Shown here piece after piece: positions 34,483-43,927 of a DNA stretch of 64,000 nucleotides. The DNA is from a bacterium (GTDB taxonomy: Bacteria; Cyanobacteriota; Vampirovibrionia; Obscuribacterales; Obscuribacteraceae): positions 1 to 64,000 of the forward strand of contig WGMS01000004.1 in assembly GCA_016124935.1 (NCBI GenBank). Reading direction: 5' to 3'. A model generated the notes under the pieces. It made no database searches. It worked only from the letters and a program-made list of their open reading frames with translations, and had not been told where the DNA came from. Made by a program: the position numbers and the translations under genes. Position 1 is the first letter of the stretch. Every line of letters starts with the position of its first letter.

Positions 34483-35820
34483 ATGACCACACTAACCAGA
34501 AATTACATCTCTGAAATCTCCGAGATCTCAAAATCGCAGGGGAAATCCGTATCGATATCGGGCTTTGTCCAGTCCCAGCGCAATCTGGGCAAGCTGGCTT
34601 TTCTTACTGTCAGAGACGCCAGCGGCAATATCCAGTGCGTCATCGATAGTCCGAGCCTGCTCGAGGCCAGTCAATCGCTCTTGCCCGAAACCCCGGTGCA
34701 ACTCGAAGGAGAGCTGGTGGAGAGCCCTAATGGCAAAGGAGGTCAGGAGATCGTCGTCAAGAGCATGACAAGCTTGTCGACGGTGGAGGCGACACTACCG
34801 GTAGAGCTATCAAAAAACAAGAAGATCGATAAACTGGCAATAAGCACCCTGCTCGATTATCGTCCTCTTACTTTGCGTAACGAAAAGGTGAAAGCGATCT
34901 TCAAAATTGAAGCGGTGATTCTAAGGGCCTTCAGACAATTTCTCGAGAGCCGTAATTTCACCGAAATCAACACACCCAAGATTGTCGCAACAGGCACCGA
35001 AGGCGGTGCACAGCTCTTCAAACTGGAATACTTCGGCAAAGAGGCTTATCTTGCCCAGAGTCCGCAGTTCTACAAGCAGATAATGGTCGGCGTTTTCGAA
35101 CGAGTCTTCGAAACCGCAGCGGTCTATCGCGCCGAGGAACACGACACGACCAGACATCTAAACGAATACATCAGCCTCGACTTCGAGATGGGCTTTATCG
35201 AATCGGAGCAAGATGTCATCGCCATGCAGGTAGAGCTGATGAAGCATATCTTCAAAACCGTTGAAGAGATCTGCCAGAAAGAGCTTGCTCTGTATGAAGC
35301 AAAAGTACCGCATTTCGAAGACATTCCAAGAATAGGCCTGAGCGAAGCCGTAGCCCTTCTAAAGAGCAAGTATGGCTGGGCTCCAGCAAAAGAGAGCGAA
35401 TACGAGGATCTGGATCCGGCTGGTGAGCGTATTCTGTGTGAGCATTTCGAAAAGGAAGAAGGTCTTGACCTTGTCTATGTAATGCATTACCCCCTTGCGG
35501 CACGCCCCTTTTACACCATGCCCCTGGGCAACAATAGCGGACCTGCCAAAAGTCGAGGCTTCGACCTGCTTTTCCGTGGTCTCGAGATAACCACCGGCGG
35601 CCAGCGTATTCATCAGTATCCGGATTTAGTCGGCGCCATCGAGGCTAGAGACATGGACCCCGCGCTCTTCACCGAATACCTGCAGTGTTTTAAACACGGC
35701 ATGCCACCCCATGGTGGTCTGGCTATCGGTCTGGAGCGCCTGGCCAAACAACTGCTGGGCCTGAAAAGCGTCAAAGAGTCGGCGCTCTTTCCAAGAGATC
35801 TAAATAGAATTCGCCCATAA
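34483..35820 (+). CDS. aspS: Aspartyl-tRNA synthetase, archaeal type (probably Asp/Asn)
   Basis: This class IIb synthetase charges tRNA-Asp with aspartate. At 445 residues it lacks the bacterial GAD insertion and matches the archaeal/eukaryotic-type family. It has an N-terminal OB-fold anticodon domain (VSISGFVQSQRNLGKLAFLTVRD), motif 2 (VFETAAVYRAEEHDTTRHLNEY), GGQRIHQYPDLVGAI, and motif 3 GGLAIGLERLAKQLLG. I start it at ATG 34483, with GGAGG seven bases before. Enzymes of this type are often non-discriminating and also make Asp-tRNA(Asn), later amidated by GatCAB. The Asn-rich attenuator upstream supports that role, but this is inference. Confidence 0.92.
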   Translation: MTTLTRNYISEISEISKSQGKSVSISGFVQSQRNLGKLAFLTVRDASGNIQCVIDSPSLLEASQSLLPETPVQLEGELVESPNGKGGQEIVVKSMTSLSTVEATLPVELSKNKKIDKLAISTLLDYRPLTLRNEKVKAIFKIEAVILRAFRQFLESRNFTEINTPKIVATGTEGGAQLFKLEYFGKEAYLAQSPQFYKQIMVGVFERVFETAAVYRAEEHDTTRHLNEYISLDFEMGFIESEQDVIAMQVELMKHIFKTVEEICQKELALYEAKVPHFEDIPRIGLSEAVALLKSKYGWAPAKESEYEDLDPAGERILCEHFEKEEGLDLVYVMHYPLAARPFYTMPLGNNSGPAKSRGFDLLFRGLEITTGGQRIHQYPDLVGAIEARDMDPALFTEYLQCFKHGMPPHGGLAIGLERLAKQLLGLKSVKESALFPRDLNRIRP

Positions 35821-35886
35821 CAGATATCCGATGCGCTATTATATGCAGACCGAATGAGACCCCCGCCTATATAAGGATCATCCACT

Positions 35887-36288
35887 ATGGCTGTCAAAAC
35901 AGAAGTAAAGTTGAGCAATCTATCCTACGCCATCCTCTATGTCCCAGATGCCGCAAAGGCTTTGCCTTTCTATCAGGACATACTGGGCATGACGGTCAAG
36001 CTCAATGACGAAGGCTGGATCGAACTGGAATCGGGCCCTTGCACACTTGCCCTTCACAGTAGCGATGATTTAGATTCTCACAACGAGAGAGCCGCAATGC
36101 CCACTATGGTGTTTCAAGTAGAGAATATTCAAGAAGCCTATGATTCACTAAAAGCAAAAGGGATTGAATTCTCCAAAGAACCCCACGAAGTCTGCTCAAC
36201 CCCGGAACACACCGGTCTATCGGCTGACTTCAAAGATCCCTGGGGCAACTCGCTTTCGATCTTCGGCATGGTTCCCAAAGCCAAATAA
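35887..36288 (+). CDS. VOC/glyoxalase-fold protein
   Basis: This 133-residue single VOC module has the pattern of two beta-alpha-beta-beta-beta halves: LSYAILYVPDAAKALPFYQDILGM, then MPTMVFQVENIQEAYDSLKAKGIEFSKEP and a final FKDPWGNSLSIFGM. The usual first metal-site histidine of VOC enzymes is replaced in SYAILYV, while the last glutamate position reads LSIFG, so metal binding is doubtful. Members include glyoxalases, dioxygenases and antibiotic-binding proteins. Function is unknown. It follows aspS by 66 bases and may use the same transcript; a bidirectional terminator lies after it. Confidence 0.85.
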   Translation: MAVKTEVKLSNLSYAILYVPDAAKALPFYQDILGMTVKLNDEGWIELESGPCTLALHSSDDLDSHNERAAMPTMVFQVENIQEAYDSLKAKGIEFSKEPHEVCSTPEHTGLSADFKDPWGNSLSIFGMVPKAK

Positions 36289-36315
36289 GCCGAATTAAAG
36301 CAAGAAAAAACGGCG

Positions 36316-36346
36316 CAAGAGGCGGGTCCCCGGGACTCGCCTCTTG
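36316..36346. terminator. Bidirectional terminator hairpin
   Basis: CAAGAGGCGGGTCC and GGACTCGCCTCTTG pair over 14 bases (one G-T) around a three-base loop. On the minus strand six Ts lie a few bases after it, so it ends the addB-addA operon. On the plus strand a TTATTTC tail follows the VOC gene. Confidence 0.85.
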
Positions 36347-36354
36347 TTATTTCA

Positions 36355-39300
36355 CTAAGCGAAGAGATCGAGCTGCTTCGGCGAACCAGAATCATCTTCA
36401 CCGCCGATGATGCAAAGCTCTCCGTGCCTGGCAAAATAAATGGCAGGAAGATACTCGACTCCGGTCAGGGTCCTTAGATCCCTGACATAGGTCATAAGCT
36501 GCCGGCGGTGTCGATTGAGGTGTTTCTCCAGATCCGAACGGGCGAAATCATCGGTTTTAAAATCGATGATATACCAGCGCTGATTCTCATCCTGCAAAAT
36601 CAAGTCCGGTCTGCGCGAGAGGATATCCTGATCGGCTCCGCGAATCAAATAAGGATATTCTTCTAGGCGCCGACGAGCCATAACCATCATGGTGTGCAGG
36701 CGACTTTCGAAAAAGAGCTTCATGAGCTTCTCTCCTTCAGCTTTCAAAAGAGAGCGCTTTTGTGGATGAGAGACCATTACGCCAAGCTCAAAAGCGACAC
36801 TGTCGAAAAGATTGTCGGAAGGAAACTCGATAAGCGATGGAGCCACCGCTTCCATCAATTTATGAAAATATGTCCCTACTAAATTGGCCGGAAGCGGCTC
36901 TTCGTTGTGCTTCGAAGGTGTCACCCGAGAAGCCGTGTTAGAAGGCTCGGGCAACTCTGCCGGGCTTAGATCCACTCGTTCCATTAACGGAAAAAGACTG
37001 GCAAGGTCGCCGGTCAATTCAAACCCTTCGCTCTTGTCGCCCTCATCTTCTAAATCGCGCTCGATTGCGCTGGCAGGAAGTTCTTGGGGCGGTTGATAAA
37101 AGCGACTGACAAAACGAAGCTCTCCTTCACTGCCTCTGAGAATGTTCTCCCTGGGCTCGTCTGAGGCTTCCAGCGGATCATAATCGATGGCATCTAAGAT
37201 CCAGTTGCGAAAAGTCTCTTTCTTTCTATCTTCCTGCTCCATGAAGATACCCAGGTAATCCCGGGCACGGGTCATCGCCACATAGAGCAGGCGTCGTCTT
37301 TCGGCAAGCTCCATCTGAGAATCCAGCTTCTGAGCATAGCTATACCAGGCGGATTTGTCTTCTTTATCATCCCTATTGGTATTGAGCGCGATACCATAGG
37401 TAGGATGAAAAATCAGCCGCCCACCCGGCCGAACCAGAGAGCTGCCCAGGGCGGGCAACGCCACCGCCGCAAATTCGAGACCTTTTGAAGCATGGATGGT
37501 CATGATCTTGACGGAGTCGCTGGTGCCCACCGGAGCATCCGACTGCTTTATCTCGAACTCTCTCATCTGGTTCAATAAACGAGCGAACTCGCCGGCGCTG
37601 AGATGCTCATGCTCTCTGGCGATGCTCAAGAGCTTAAACAAATTGCGTGCTTTCTGCACTCCTCCTGGTCCCGACAGCAGTACCAGTTCATAATTGGTTT
37701 TTACGATAATGCGACGAATCAGCTCGCTCAAAGAGAGATCAGCCATATCTTTGATGAAACCGCGCAGAAGGACGACCGCTCTTCTGAGGCTTTCATAACC
37801 CTGCTGGCTTGACAGAGAGAATTCATTCTCATTTAAAGCCTGCCACAAAGTGCCGCGGCGGCCGGCACCGACCTCGTGGATGATGTCGTCCGAAACGGCA
37901 AAGAGAGGAGAGCGCAGCGCGCCGAACAGAGAATGACAGTCCCGGCGATTATTTAGAAAAGCAAGCAGATTCTCTATATCAATTATCTCCTGACGGCTCA
38001 GGAAGCCTCTTCCGGCGAAGATGCTATAGGGAATGCCCCGCAACCCCAGTCCATATTCAACATCGGCAAAGTCACTGTTCTTCGAAACAAGAATGGCAAA
38101 GTCTCCAAAACCGAGCGAACGATCTATTTCGCCATCTGTCTTAATTACAGGCGCCCTGGAATCGATCATAGAAAGGATCCAGTCCGCCACGGCCAGCGAT
38201 TCTATTCGCTTCTTAGCTTCACGGTCTAGAGGCTCGCCTTGCTCGTCAGAAGAAGGATAGACAACCAACTCGACATTGTCGTGACTGCGCTCCGCTGCCG
38301 GCTTTCGAGTGGCCTTGAGGGGCTCGAAAACAGCCCGGTAGGCACCGCCTCCTTTAAGTATCCGCTCAAAAACATGATTGACGAAAGCGACCACCTCTGG
38401 ATGACTGCGAAAAGAGACAGTCAGCTTGGTAGCCAGACGCTCCCCTTCAAGAAAAGCGGTTCTTTCTGACTGGACATCTGCTTTCATTAGAGAGCGCCAG
38501 TGATTGAAAGTGGAGACATCGGCCCCCTGAAACTTATAGATGGACTGTTTATCATCGCCGATTAGAAACAGCCTTGTTTTGGAGCCGGCGAGCAAACTGA
38601 CCAGCTCCGCCTGCAGGCTGTTGGTGTCTTGAAATTCATCCACCAGAATAGCGTAGAGCCGCTCTTGAAAGTGCCGGCGCGCAATAGAAGAAGCCTCGTC
38701 TTCGCCTCTCAAAAGCAAAAGTGTACGCTCTATTAAATCGTTATAGTCGAGCACCAGATTTATACGCTTACGCTCTTCATAGAAGGCGGACGAGCGCTCG
38801 AACAAGCCGACAAGATAACGACAGTAGCGAAAAGTCTCTATCTCATCAGAACCAATTTCAGCCGGCAATTCCGCCACCGTATCCGATGCCAGAGTACGGA
38901 TTTTCTTGAGCCGCGCTTTCATCTCTTTAGCCGGCTCTTTGTTGCCGCCGACTCGTAAGTTTATTACTTCGCCAAGAGAAGCGATCGTCCTCCATGCCTC
39001 GGTACACTGCCTGGCAAGATTGTCTGAGCCGGATTCTATGGAATAATCAGCCAGGGACCGACAGAGCGATAGCACATCGAGCCTCTGGGTCTCCAGCTTG
39101 CCGTCGGCGCTCTCTTCGGCAAGATAATCCAGGCTCTGCCGCCAACTTTCATCAGCCAAAAGCTCTTGAATCAGATCGCATTGCACCTCTGCTCGAATAC
39201 GATTCATATGGGCAAGCAGCGCCTCGTCATCGAGGGCGGTCATGGTTTTATATGATTCTTGAAACTGAATGCCGGCCTTGAGATTGGCCACACACCAGCG

Positions 39301-39834
39301 TCTGACCTCATCAATGTTCATTTCGACCAGTAGCACGGCCTCTTCGCTGCCTTCCTCCACAGCCTGGCTGAAAGCCCGGGTGACGCTTTCGTCTATGAGT
39401 TCGGTCTGGGTGACTTCATCCACCACCTCGAACTGCGGATCTATCGAAGCCTCCGCCGGAAATGCCTTGAGAATAGACTCGCACAATGAATGAATCGTGC
39501 CTATTTTAGCGGTGTCGATATCGGCAAGACATTTCTGCCAGCGGTCGCCATGCTGGGGTTCGCTATCGGCAAGCTCTTTGAACTTGAGCTTGAGACGGTT
39601 TCGCATCTCTCCAGCTGCCTTCCTTGTAAAGGTGACCGCCACGATCATGTCGACACTGACTTCAGGATAGGTGCGCAGAAGCTCGACATAACGCTCTACC
39701 AGAACATGGGTCTTTCCGGAACCGGCACCGGCAGCCACCAGGACATTCTTCTCGACATTGACCACAGCTACTTTCTGTTGGTCCGTCAATGTGGACTTTG
39801 AAGCGTTCGTGTTGATGTTCGTGTCCGTGCTCAT
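36355..39834 (-). CDS. addA: AddA-type helicase-nuclease (AddAB double-strand break resection)
   Basis: This 1159-residue UvrD-family (SF1A) helicase is fused to a nuclease. Walker A is AAGAGSGKTHV (Lys41), Walker B is LVDEFQDTNS, and motif III-VI signatures include TVSFRSHPEVV, MTIHASKGLEFA and YVAMTRARDYLG. The C-terminal PD-(D/E)XK nuclease has RPDLILQDENQRWYIIDFKTDD, with the Asp and Lys that bind metal. With AddB it unwinds and degrades broken DNA ends to load RecA. It overlaps addB by four bases (ATGA type), so they are translationally coupled. AddA/AddB fits better than RecBCD because both subunits carry a nuclease motif. Confidence 0.93.
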   Translation of the reverse strand: MSTDTNINTNASKSTLTDQQKVAVVNVEKNVLVAAGAGSGKTHVLVERYVELLRTYPEVSVDMIVAVTFTRKAAGEMRNRLKLKFKELADSEPQHGDRWQKCLADIDTAKIGTIHSLCESILKAFPAEASIDPQFEVVDEVTQTELIDESVTRAFSQAVEEGSEEAVLLVEMNIDEVRRWCVANLKAGIQFQESYKTMTALDDEALLAHMNRIRAEVQCDLIQELLADESWRQSLDYLAEESADGKLETQRLDVLSLCRSLADYSIESGSDNLARQCTEAWRTIASLGEVINLRVGGNKEPAKEMKARLKKIRTLASDTVAELPAEIGSDEIETFRYCRYLVGLFERSSAFYEERKRINLVLDYNDLIERTLLLLRGEDEASSIARRHFQERLYAILVDEFQDTNSLQAELVSLLAGSKTRLFLIGDDKQSIYKFQGADVSTFNHWRSLMKADVQSERTAFLEGERLATKLTVSFRSHPEVVAFVNHVFERILKGGGAYRAVFEPLKATRKPAAERSHDNVELVVYPSSDEQGEPLDREAKKRIESLAVADWILSMIDSRAPVIKTDGEIDRSLGFGDFAILVSKNSDFADVEYGLGLRGIPYSIFAGRGFLSRQEIIDIENLLAFLNNRRDCHSLFGALRSPLFAVSDDIIHEVGAGRRGTLWQALNENEFSLSSQQGYESLRRAVVLLRGFIKDMADLSLSELIRRIIVKTNYELVLLSGPGGVQKARNLFKLLSIAREHEHLSAGEFARLLNQMREFEIKQSDAPVGTSDSVKIMTIHASKGLEFAAVALPALGSSLVRPGGRLIFHPTYGIALNTNRDDKEDKSAWYSYAQKLDSQMELAERRRLLYVAMTRARDYLGIFMEQEDRKKETFRNWILDAIDYDPLEASDEPRENILRGSEGELRFVSRFYQPPQELPASAIERDLEDEGDKSEGFELTGDLASLFPLMERVDLSPAELPEPSNTASRVTPSKHNEEPLPANLVGTYFHKLMEAVAPSLIEFPSDNLFDSVAFELGVMVSHPQKRSLLKAEGEKLMKLFFESRLHTMMVMARRRLEEYPYLIRGADQDILSRRPDLILQDENQRWYIIDFKTDDFARSDLEKHLNRHRRQLMTYVRDLRTLTGVEYLPAIYFARHGELCIIGGEDDSGSPKQLDLFA

Positions 39835-42800
39835 AATTCAGCCACTTTCCCCTTCTTCACTTCGCTTATGCGGCAGACCAGACTGTGGCGACAGCTATCA
39901 CAAACACTGGAGCCGTTGGGGGCGACAGAAAAATCGCCTCTTTTTATAGAGCGAACGAAGTCTACAGCATGACCACGGACAGCCTCTTCGACAGCGATTC
40001 TTTTGTCCGAATCGCCGAAATCCACCCGCCCTATGGATTTGCCCGAAGAGACACTGAGATAGACGCCTTCCACCGGTTGACCGCCCCTGAGAACACACTC
40101 TTCGGCGGCAAGCATATAGATAGGCATCTGCAGATTTCTACCTGCCACCGCCTCGGCCGAAGAGATATAAGAAGAACCGGCTTTATAGTCCACCACCCTC
40201 AGTCGGGGTCTGCCAGCGGAGTTGAGTTCAGAACCCTGTTCGATATCAATACGGTCGATGAAACCTCTAATAGCTACTTTCGTGTCACCATCGGCGATGA
40301 CAAGCGCCGGAGCCTGAGCGCCAGAATCGGTAGCTATGCCAAAAGGCGCCTCCACTCTATAGGGGACGAACTTGATCTTCGCTTTGCTCTCTCTCTCCAG
40401 CTCATGCTCGAGGAATCTGTTGAGCCGAAACTCCATCTCGATTTTAAGATAGTGCCAGAACTTATTGTCTTTGACCCGGCTTTCACTCTCCAGCCAGGCA
40501 AGGGCTTGATCCACAGACTCTTTGAAAAGAGCGCGGCTGCGCTCGAGATCAGCCAGGATGCCATCTAATTTTGCATCGATAATACGCTGATAAAAAAGCT
40601 CCAGCGCTTTATGATAGGTCTGGCCCAGAAGCCGGGGCTCGATCTCTAGTGTCGGCTCCTCATGACGATCCAGTTTCATGACCTGACCAACCCAGTATCT
40701 AAATGGACACTTGCCGTATTCATTCAGGCGGGTGGCGCTCCAGTACTCAGGCAATTTCACAGAAAGGGCGCCCAGAGAAACCTGCTCGGTCAAGCAACCA
40801 TTATAATTCGAATCTAAAAGCCCCGAAAGACGCGCAATCAGCATGGCATGCTGGTCGGCTATTCCTTCGATAAGATCGATAATTTCGGGGTTGCGATACT
40901 CTCTCAGTCGATCGGCTTTGACCCCTAAAGCGGTGGCACCAACAGTAAAATCCTTTAGCGAAAATGGACTGGCGGCAGAATTGCGATAAGGCGCCACTTC
41001 CACTTTTTCTAGATTGAGCCCCCCTCCGGTAATAAAGAATGACGGCAAAATTTCGTCTCCGGCCATGTCCCACATCGGTAGAGTGAGCTCGACCTTTTCT
41101 ACGGCACGCTTCAAAAGAGACTGGAATAGTCCATATTCGAAGGCCGGATGCAGCCTGGGATTATCGATATCTATCCCTTGATAAGAAGACCAGAGCCTGA
41201 TTTCGTCGCTGCTGACAAAGCCCCTCGCTTTGGCTCGCCGGGGAAACTCGCCTTCAACCATACCGCCGATATAGACCCTGGCGAATTTGCGGTTCGGTGC
41301 CAGATCAACAGAGCATATGGTCACCGGCTTCCTATAGACACTGGTGCTGCGAAAGTTCGACTGCTCCATCACATGTTCCAGATGTTTGATGAATTCGGGA
41401 TACTCCATACTGATACCGGATTCACCACCATTAAGGACGATATCTTCTTGAACCAGAGAGCCGAGACAGTTTCTAAACTCGGTCAGAGCCCTGTCTTCAA
41501 GCCACTCTTGGAACTGATCACCATGGTCGATATCCTCGGGCGGTTTCAAAAATCGATAGACGACATCTTCTGCCCAGGAGACGAATTCGGTGAGCGGCAC
41601 CATCCCCTCGGGAGGCGTCAGGGCATTGAAAAAGCTTTCAAGATCTTCGAGGACAGGCTTATCTAAATTGAGCGCCATCCACTGTTTGCGGGTACCGATT
41701 AAATCCGCATCAAGAGAAAGATCGTCCACTTTCCCCAGGGCCTGGTAAAGATGCGAACAGGCATCCTCTTTTAAGTGTTCGTTAGAAAGCGCCGCGATTA
41801 CCGCACCCCTGGAGAACTCATCGGCAAAGAGAGTAAGCAACTTGAAGAGAAACTGCACCACTGGGACAGAAGGCAGAGCAACGGCTTCATCCACAAAATA
41901 CGGCAGACCGGCATCATCGAAAGCGGCCTCGATGGCGCTGCGATACTTCCGCATATTCGGCACCACAAGCAAAATATCTTCCGGAGCGACAGCATCCTCG
42001 ACAATCGCTCTTTTGATGCTACGGGCGACTTCTTCCATCTCCAGATATCTATCCACCGCCCGTATCGAAGAAACCGTTGCCGGACTCGCCGATGGTGCCT
42101 GGACCCAGCGCAGATTGGCGTCTTTGAAGGTCGAGAGCAGATCCTGGAAAGACAACTCTTTCCAGATGTACTCCTGGCGCTCGGCGGCGCTGTCGATATC
42201 TTTCAAATAGTCGAAACAGATGGTGAGATTCTCGCTGAATCGAGAAATCTCCCGGAGCACATCGAGCTGCAACCGATTGAAGCGGTCGAAGCCGTCCACA
42301 CCGACAAATCCGAAGAGCTTGTCGCCATCTTTTCTGGCGGCTAGATGTTCTCGGCAGGAAAAGGCCAGCCTGCGGCTATCGAGAAAGCCTATTGCATCCA
42401 GTTCGTACCAGTATTGTTTGTATATTCGCGCCAGCTCGACATGCTTGGAGCTCCGCGAAGCGCTCTTATTCAAGCGACTCAAAACATCATCCGGGCTGAG
42501 GCCGGCTCGCTGAAACTCGTCTATAAGCTCCAGCACCGAGCCGTAGGTTCCCTTGAAATCCGCCAGCGGCGCAAGATTGACAAGTTCTGCCGTAGCTCGC
42601 AACTTGTTCATCGCCCTGGCTACAATCGCCGCCCTCACCGTATCCGGTATCAGCTTGAAAGTCGCTCCGGAACGCTTCAGAATCTGACCGCAGAGGTTAT
42701 AGAAATTATCGACTTTGATACCAAGCAGTCCGGAAGCATTGTTATCGCCGTCAGCCATACGCTCGCGCAGCCGACTGTATATGCGCTCGTCGGCCAACTT

Positions 42801-42992
42801 TCGATAACGACTGGAGGGCACTATCAAATGCGAGGCGATATCTCTCAATCCGCCCGAGCCAGATAGATGCGGCGAAGCTGAGTCCACCAGTTCGGAAAGC
42901 AGCAAGTCTGTCTTACCCGAACGATATGGTCCAATCAATATATTGACATCAGGCAAGGGTTTAGTCCCTCTCCTTCTCAAAAAGCCCGTCAA
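39831..42992 (-). CDS. addB: AddB-type helicase-nuclease subunit
   Basis: This 1053-residue partner of AddA has a Walker A-like LIGPYRSGKTDLLL near the start. It is a degenerate helicase followed by a C-terminal PD-(D/E)XK nuclease with RLRVVDYKAGSSYIS. It has the AddB iron-sulfur arrangement: one cysteine in YGKCPFRYWVG and the trio CDSCRHSLVC near the end, the 4Fe-4S staple that closes the nuclease domain. All four cysteines are present, so the cluster is likely intact. The gene is first in the operon; tRNA-Arg lies 56 bases upstream on the same strand. Sequence identity in this family is low, so subtype is inferred from motif order. Confidence 0.88.
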   Translation of the reverse strand: MTGFLRRRGTKPLPDVNILIGPYRSGKTDLLLSELVDSASPHLSGSGGLRDIASHLIVPSSRYRKLADERIYSRLRERMADGDNNASGLLGIKVDNFYNLCGQILKRSGATFKLIPDTVRAAIVARAMNKLRATAELVNLAPLADFKGTYGSVLELIDEFQRAGLSPDDVLSRLNKSASRSSKHVELARIYKQYWYELDAIGFLDSRRLAFSCREHLAARKDGDKLFGFVGVDGFDRFNRLQLDVLREISRFSENLTICFDYLKDIDSAAERQEYIWKELSFQDLLSTFKDANLRWVQAPSASPATVSSIRAVDRYLEMEEVARSIKRAIVEDAVAPEDILLVVPNMRKYRSAIEAAFDDAGLPYFVDEAVALPSVPVVQFLFKLLTLFADEFSRGAVIAALSNEHLKEDACSHLYQALGKVDDLSLDADLIGTRKQWMALNLDKPVLEDLESFFNALTPPEGMVPLTEFVSWAEDVVYRFLKPPEDIDHGDQFQEWLEDRALTEFRNCLGSLVQEDIVLNGGESGISMEYPEFIKHLEHVMEQSNFRSTSVYRKPVTICSVDLAPNRKFARVYIGGMVEGEFPRRAKARGFVSSDEIRLWSSYQGIDIDNPRLHPAFEYGLFQSLLKRAVEKVELTLPMWDMAGDEILPSFFITGGGLNLEKVEVAPYRNSAASPFSLKDFTVGATALGVKADRLREYRNPEIIDLIEGIADQHAMLIARLSGLLDSNYNGCLTEQVSLGALSVKLPEYWSATRLNEYGKCPFRYWVGQVMKLDRHEEPTLEIEPRLLGQTYHKALELFYQRIIDAKLDGILADLERSRALFKESVDQALAWLESESRVKDNKFWHYLKIEMEFRLNRFLEHELERESKAKIKFVPYRVEAPFGIATDSGAQAPALVIADGDTKVAIRGFIDRIDIEQGSELNSAGRPRLRVVDYKAGSSYISSAEAVAGRNLQMPIYMLAAEECVLRGGQPVEGVYLSVSSGKSIGRVDFGDSDKRIAVEEAVRGHAVDFVRSIKRGDFSVAPNGSSVCDSCRHSLVCRISEVKKGKVAEL

Positions 42993-43048
42993 GGAGAAAG
43001 ATTATAGCCGCCCGGAAAGCAGCCTGCCTTATATTAAGATAGAAGATG

Positions 43049-43122
43049 CGTGCCCGTTGAGATTCGAACTCAAGACCTTCGGCTTCGGAGACCGACACTC
43101 TATCCAGCTGAGCTACGGGCAC
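43049..43122 (-). tRNA. tRNA-Arg (anticodon CCG)
   Basis: The minus-strand sequence GTGCCCGTAGCTCAGCTGGA starts a normal cloverleaf. The acceptor GTGCCCG/CGGGCAC, the anticodon stem TCGGT/GCCGA with loop CTCCGAA (CCG, decoding CGG) and the T-arm GAGTTCGAATCTC are intact. CCA is not encoded. Mature length is 74 with the discriminator G. A TATAAT (43162-43167) and a small hairpin (43137-43155) lie just upstream. Confidence 0.96.
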
Positions 43123-43161
43123 AGACAGATTCGAAACTTCTCTCTGACAGAGAAGACAATC

Positions 43162-43167
43162 ATTATA
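43162..43167 (-). promoter_or_regulatory. Candidate -10 element of tRNA-Arg
   Basis: TATAAT on the minus strand lies about 40 bases upstream of the tRNA. No clear -35 is present at 17 bases. Between it and the tRNA is a seven-base-pair hairpin, CTTCTCT/AGAGAAG. Confidence 0.35.
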
Positions 43168-43198
43168 TATCAATATCGAAGTGGGACTTTTCCCCGAA

Positions 43199-43927
43199 TC
43201 AGCTACCGGGATGGCTGACCAGATCCTCTAGAGCAGCTATATCGTGAATTGTGACCCTTTTAGACTCGATATCGATCCAGTTGCTGGAGCGGAATTTATT
43301 TAGTATCTGTGTAACAGTCACCCGGGAAGAGCCGACCAGATCAGCAATCTCCTGGTGGGTCAAGGGAAATTCCACCTTGATGCCGCTGGGCGTCACCTTG
43401 CCATGGCTCTCGGCAAGAGTTATCAACAGCCTGGCTACCCGGCTGGGGACTTGACGGAAAACAAGGTCTTCAATTCTGGCCTGGGCTTGCTTCAAGCGGC
43501 CTCCCAGTATTTGAAGGAGCCGGAGCCCGAATTCGGGATTCTCACGAATGAGGTTCTGAAAGGCTTCTCGGTCTATATGGTAAATACGCGACTCTTCCAG
43601 GGTCTCGGCATAGCTGTCATGCTCTCCCGATTCCCAGGCAGCCTCTCCGATAAGCTCGCCGGGACCTAATAAAGCCAGAATGACGGTCTTGCCTTCCGGG
43701 GAAAGACGGGTAACCCTTACCCGACCCTTCTCTATAAAATAGATCGCTTCACAGGGATCGCCGGGAGAGAAGAGAACGTTGTGCTTGGGCAGTTCCATCT
43801 CTTCGAGGATTCCCAGCAACCTTCCCAGCTCCACAGCGCTGAAAGATTCAAAGATTTCACTCTGCCTCAAGGAAAACAGCTTCTGAGCCGTCTTTATTTC
43901 CCCTTCCGGGCGGCGGATTCGATTCAT
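43199..43927 (-). CDS. Crp/Fnr-family transcription regulator
   Basis: This protein of about 242 residues, taken from the ATG at 43927 (a TTG at 43942 is the other option), has a cyclic-nucleotide-binding-like domain: FESFSAVELGRLLGILEEMELPKHNVLFSPGDPCEAIYFIEKG, with LIGEAAWESGE at the ligand site. A helix-turn-helix follows: LTHQEIADLVGSSRVTVTQILNKF. There are no Fnr iron-sulfur cysteines, and the cAMP-contact pattern FGE-L-R-S/T is incomplete (LIGEAAWESGE), so the ligand is uncertain. The HTH recognition helix (SSRVTVTQIL) resembles NtcA/Crp. It diverges from recA, so it may share control of that region. Confidence 0.9.
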   Translation of the reverse strand: MNRIRRPEGEIKTAQKLFSLRQSEIFESFSAVELGRLLGILEEMELPKHNVLFSPGDPCEAIYFIEKGRVRVTRLSPEGKTVILALLGPGELIGEAAWESGEHDSYAETLEESRIYHIDREAFQNLIRENPEFGLRLLQILGGRLKQAQARIEDLVFRQVPSRVARLLITLAESHGKVTPSGIKVEFPLTHQEIADLVGSSRVTVTQILNKFRSSNWIDIESKRVTIHDIAALEDLVSHPGS

